Shown in pieces: positions 61,022-64,000 of a DNA stretch of 64,000 nt. The notes beneath the pieces were generated by a model. That model was not told where the DNA came from. It saw nothing but the letters and a program-made list of their open reading frames with translations, and did no database searches. The DNA is from Phytopseudomonas seleniipraecipitans. GTDB taxonomy: Bacteria; Pseudomonadota; Gammaproteobacteria; Pseudomonadales; Pseudomonadaceae. How positions within the stretch are numbered: the stretch's first letter is position 1; each line of letters opens with the position of its first letter. Both the position numbers and the translations under genes were made by a program. Where the stretch lies: the NCBI RefSeq assembly GCF_900102335.1, contig NZ_FNBM01000001.1, positions 434,001-498,000 on the forward strand, written 5' to 3'.

Positions 61022-63651
61022 CAACGTTTCACCAGTCCGGTAAAGCCGCCGGCGATCAGCGCGGCGGTGTCGGTCAGCGCCACCAGCGGGTCGAGCCCGG
61101 CGGGTACGGCCATGTAGCGAGGCTCCCAGTCCGGCTGGAACTTGTCCTTGAAGCGGCGCAGGCCCTGGAAGTTGTAGAACGCCTCACCGCGCTGGAATAC
61201 CAGTGCGCCAAGTCGCTGGGCCAGCGGCGCGCCACGACGAGGCTGCAGGCCGGACAGCGGCACCATGCCCAGGCTGAAGCGGGCGAAGCCGGCTGCTTTG
61301 AAATGCAGAATCAGGCCGAGCATCAGAAATTCCATGGTCAGCTTCGGTGCATCCGGCAGCACGCGCATCAGGTCGAGGGTGGCGAGGTCGCGGCTGTCGG
61401 TTTCCAGCAAGTTGGCAAACGCCACGGCACGGCCTTCGACCCGCGCCACGACAATACGGAAGTGACGCAGGTAGGCGGGGTCGAAGCGGCCCAGGGAGAA
61501 GCCTTTCTCGCGCATCTGCTTGCCGTTCAGCCAGGCATCGGAGATCGCGCGCAGTTCGTCGAGCGGGGCTTCACCGGGTTCGAAGAACTCCAGTACCAGG
61601 CCATCGCGCTGCCCGCGGTTCCAGGTGTAGCGCAGGTCCTTCATGGTCTTGCCGGTGCTTTCCAGGTCGAATCGGTTGAGGTCGACCCGGGCTTCTTCAC
61701 CGAGCTTGATGGCGGTCAGGCCGATGTCCATATACAGCGGCAGGTTTTCGGCGCGCACCTGGTAGAACACCGGACGGGTATGGTGGCGGTCGCAGAGGTC
61801 GCGGAATTGCCAAACCAGCTCGGCACGCCGCTGCGGCGTACCGATGGGGTCGAACAGCGCGATCATGCTGCGGGCGCGGCGCGAATACATCAGAAAGGCG
61901 TCACCTTGCGGGTGCACCAGCAGTGCCTTGTCGCCGGTCAGCGCCAGGCCGCCATCAGCCTGATCGGACGCCTTGACGATTAACGCGGCACGATCCAATT
62001 CCTCACTGCTGGGCAGCGCCACGGCCGGCGGCGCGGCGCGCAGTAACCAGGCGAGAAACACCACGCCGAGCACCAACACACAGCCCAGTGCAGCACGCAG
62101 GCCGCGAGGCGCATCGGCGTTTACCGCAAACTGCCACCACAGCTGGCGTTCGTAGGGCACATCCTGATAGGCGAAGAACAGTAGCCAGATCGAGGCGCCG
62201 AGCACGCACGCGCTGGCCGCCAGGTGCCAGGGTGAGAAGGGCAGTTCCATGATCCGGCTGGGGCGGTAGAAGTACGGACGGAACAACGCCAGCAGGCCCG
62301 CGGTGATGCTCAGCAGCAGCGCTTCCTCCCAGTCGAAGCCCTTGAGCAACGACAGCACCGCGCCGGTGATCAACAGCCCCAGGGTCATTGCCCAGGCGGC
62401 AGAGAGTCGGCGACGCAGCCCTTGTGCCAGCAACAGGCAGAGCAGGCCGATCAGGCTAGCGCCAAAGTGCGAGGCGTCGATCAGGCGATGCGGAATGAGG
62501 AAGTCGAGAATTTCCAGGCGCTCATCCAGGCTTGGCGTGGCGCCAGAAAACAGCAGCACCATCCCGGAGATGAACACCAGCAAAGCCAGGATAGGCGCCG
62601 CCAGGCCACTCGCCGCGCGGATGGCCTGGCGTGTGTCGACCAGCCGGCGCAGTTCCATGGCCAGCAACAGCAGGCAGGCCACCAGCAATGGCAGCACGAT
62701 ATAGATGAGGCGATAGAGCAGCAGGGCTGCGGCAAGGGGCGCGGCACCCAGTTCGTTGGCGAAGGCTGCCAGCAGTACCGCCTCGAATACGCCGACACCG
62801 CCCGGCACATGGCTGAGTACGCCGGCTGCCAGTGCCAATAGATAGACGAGCAGGAAGGTAGTGAAGGGCGGCGCTTCGGGTAGCAACAGATACAACACGC
62901 CAGCGGCAGCGCTGACGTCGACCAGGGTGATCAGCACCTGCAGCAGCGTCAGCCGCGTATCGGGCAAACGCAGCAGGTGCCTGCTCACGCGCACGGTCAC
63001 GCAGTCCGGCGCGGGGCGCTCTGCAAGTCGGGCGCGATGCACTACCACCACCAGCGCGGCGCCGATTGTCAGAAGCATCACGCAAATGGCGATCAACAGC
63101 GGTTGTGGCAGGTGCAGGGCAGCAGCAGCGGCCGCCGGATCGGCGAGCGCCGCGAGTGCCGCCAGCAAGGGCAGGGCGCAGCCGAGTGACAGGCTGGCGA
63201 ACACGGTCATGCGCGCGATCTCGCCGCCGCCAATGCCATGGCGGGCGTACAGGCGATAGCGGATCGAACCACCCGAGAGCATCGACAGGCCGACCGCATT
63301 GCCGATGGCGAATGCGCAGAAGCCGCCAGTGGCCAGCGTGCGAGCCGGCAAGCTGACCGCTGCGTAGCGGCTGGCCGACCATTCATAGCCGAGCAGGGCG
63401 ATGAATCCCAGAACTGTCAGGCCAACGGCGCCGAACAGGTTCACGCCCGGCACGGCCAGAATGGATGCATGCAGCGCACTGGGATCCAGCTCATCGAGCA
63501 AGTGTCGACAGGCAAGCAGCGCGATCACGAAAAGCAACAGGGCAACACTCAGCCCCAGCGGCTGGCGGTATCGATCCAGGCGCTGTCGCCATAGCAGGAG
63601 TTGAGATTTGGGCAGAGAAGGTGCGGCAGTAGCGTCGGAGCTGGCGCGCAT
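61021..63651 (-). CDS. mprF: Phosphatidylglycerol lysyltransferase (MprF/LpiA)
   Basis: It transfers lysine, or in some species alanine, from tRNA to phosphatidylglycerol, making the membrane less negative and more resistant to cationic peptides and acid. The 876-residue protein has about 14 N-terminal membrane spans with the flippase domain (GSIRYRLYARHGIGGGEIARMTVFASL, HVPGGVGVFEAVLLA) and a C-terminal GNAT-like synthase domain (GDAFLMYSRRARSMIALFDPIG, GFSLGRFDPAYLRHFRIVVARVEGRAVAFANL, MEFLMLGLILHFKAAGFARFSLGMVPLSGL, FKDKFQPDWEPRYMAVP). Which amino acid is used cannot be told from sequence here. Confidence 0.94.
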   Translation of the reverse strand: MRASSDATAAPSLPKSQLLLWRQRLDRYRQPLGLSVALLLFVIALLACRHLLDELDPSALHASILAVPGVNLFGAVGLTVLGFIALLGYEWSASRYAAVSLPARTLATGGFCAFAIGNAVGLSMLSGGSIRYRLYARHGIGGGEIARMTVFASLSLGCALPLLAALAALADPAAAAAALHLPQPLLIAICVMLLTIGAALVVVVHRARLAERPAPDCVTVRVSRHLLRLPDTRLTLLQVLITLVDVSAAAGVLYLLLPEAPPFTTFLLVYLLALAAGVLSHVPGGVGVFEAVLLAAFANELGAAPLAAALLLYRLIYIVLPLLVACLLLLAMELRRLVDTRQAIRAASGLAAPILALLVFISGMVLLFSGATPSLDERLEILDFLIPHRLIDASHFGASLIGLLCLLLAQGLRRRLSAAWAMTLGLLITGAVLSLLKGFDWEEALLLSITAGLLALFRPYFYRPSRIMELPFSPWHLAASACVLGASIWLLFFAYQDVPYERQLWWQFAVNADAPRGLRAALGCVLVLGVVFLAWLLRAAPPAVALPSSEELDRAALIVKASDQADGGLALTGDKALLVHPQGDAFLMYSRRARSMIALFDPIGTPQRRAELVWQFRDLCDRHHTRPVFYQVRAENLPLYMDIGLTAIKLGEEARVDLNRFDLESTGKTMKDLRYTWNRGQRDGLVLEFFEPGEAPLDELRAISDAWLNGKQMREKGFSLGRFDPAYLRHFRIVVARVEGRAVAFANLLETDSRDLATLDLMRVLPDAPKLTMEFLMLGLILHFKAAGFARFSLGMVPLSGLQPRRGAPLAQRLGALVFQRGEAFYNFQGLRRFKDKFQPDWEPRYMAVPAGLDPLVALTDTAALIAGGFTGLVKR

Positions 63652-63851
63652 CGGATACCTCTTGGGTAGTGCGGCGCAGATTGGAAGGCGTAAGCCAAGT
63701 TTCTTTGTATTACAAATAATGTATGGGTACAGGCGAGCCGCTTCAAGATGTCCGTGGCTGACGTCATGAAAGATTTATCTGCAAGAGAGAATAGTGGCTT
63801 ACGTGCATGGCGCTGAGGGAGCGCTGGAATATTTCGTATGCCCATAAAACA

Positions 63852-63882
63852 AAAGCCCCGACAGCTAGGCTGTCAGGGCTTT
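63852..63882 (-). terminator. Terminator after tRNA-fMet
   Basis: A 13-bp stem with one mismatch (minus strand AAAGCCCTGACAG and CTGTCGGGGCTTT), followed by TGTTTTAT. It lies 11 bases past the tRNA 3' end. Confidence 0.85.
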
Positions 63883-63893
63883 CGTTTCGAAGG

Positions 63894-63970
<77 letters not shown>

Positions 63971-64000
63971 CCGGCAATTCTATACAAAAACAGACTTCTG

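Overview
The window is a GC-rich Pseudomonas chromosome segment. The evidence is the order mltF / purL / YqfO-like gene / tatCBA / gspK / phoX / uxpA / gspC-N, which matches my memory of the P. putida xcp-tat-1 locus, together with a Pseudomonas-type polyamine gamma-glutamylation cluster, abundant REP-type palindromes, and an initiator tRNA at the right edge. No species call is possible from the sequence alone.

Layout. 1-7.4 kb: the end of a Sel1-repeat gene, a VOC protein, the lytic transglycosylase mltF and the purine gene purL. 7.5-23.4 kb: a phosphate-starvation export module with its own Tat translocase (tatABC), a Tat-dependent lipoprotein phosphatase of the PhoX family (UxpB type), a SoxB/5'-nucleotidase-like lipoprotein (UxpA type) that seems to have lost its metal ligands, and all structural genes of a type II secretion system (gspC to gspN; the prepilin peptidase gene is not here). 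Half-sites repeated every 11 bases, as in Pho boxes, lie before tatA and before uxpA. The phosphatases would be folded, exported by Tat, lipidated and then passed to the T2SS. 23.4-30.6 kb: L,D-transpeptidase, pirin, LysR, methionine aminotransferase plus omega-amidase, aldo/keto reductase and alcohol dehydrogenase. 30.9-37.3 kb: a polyamine catabolism cluster (synthetase, oxidase, hydrolase, permease) with a divergent LysR gene. 37.6-44.3 kb: leuA with a probable leader peptide, a YbdG-type mechanosensitive channel, a glutathione transferase, an M23 peptidase and xseA. 44.4-52.3 kb: a two-component system with a possible Fur box, LysR, an SDR with an N-terminal signal-like segment, an MFS-type carrier and a CirA-type TonB receptor.

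52.46-56.77 kb is the clearest accessory region: a small chromosomal integron. Its integrase gene is broken by two frameshifts and a deletion. Three AT-rich cassettes run away from it on the minus strand, each ending in an attC site: a CoiA-like nuclease, a two-helix membrane protein with an in-frame stop, and a three-helix membrane protein. An IS1111-type element sits inside the first attC; removing it restores a 76-base site, the same length as the last attC.

56.8-64 kb: rimO, a short-chain fatty-acid transporter, an mprF-virJ operon (lysyl-phosphatidylglycerol synthesis and probable hydrolysis) and tRNA-fMet.

Several families of imperfect palindromic repeats are scattered between genes. 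Two copies appear to have become coding: one supplies the leader of the pseudopilin GspH and another the last residues and stop codon of the MFS-type carrier.
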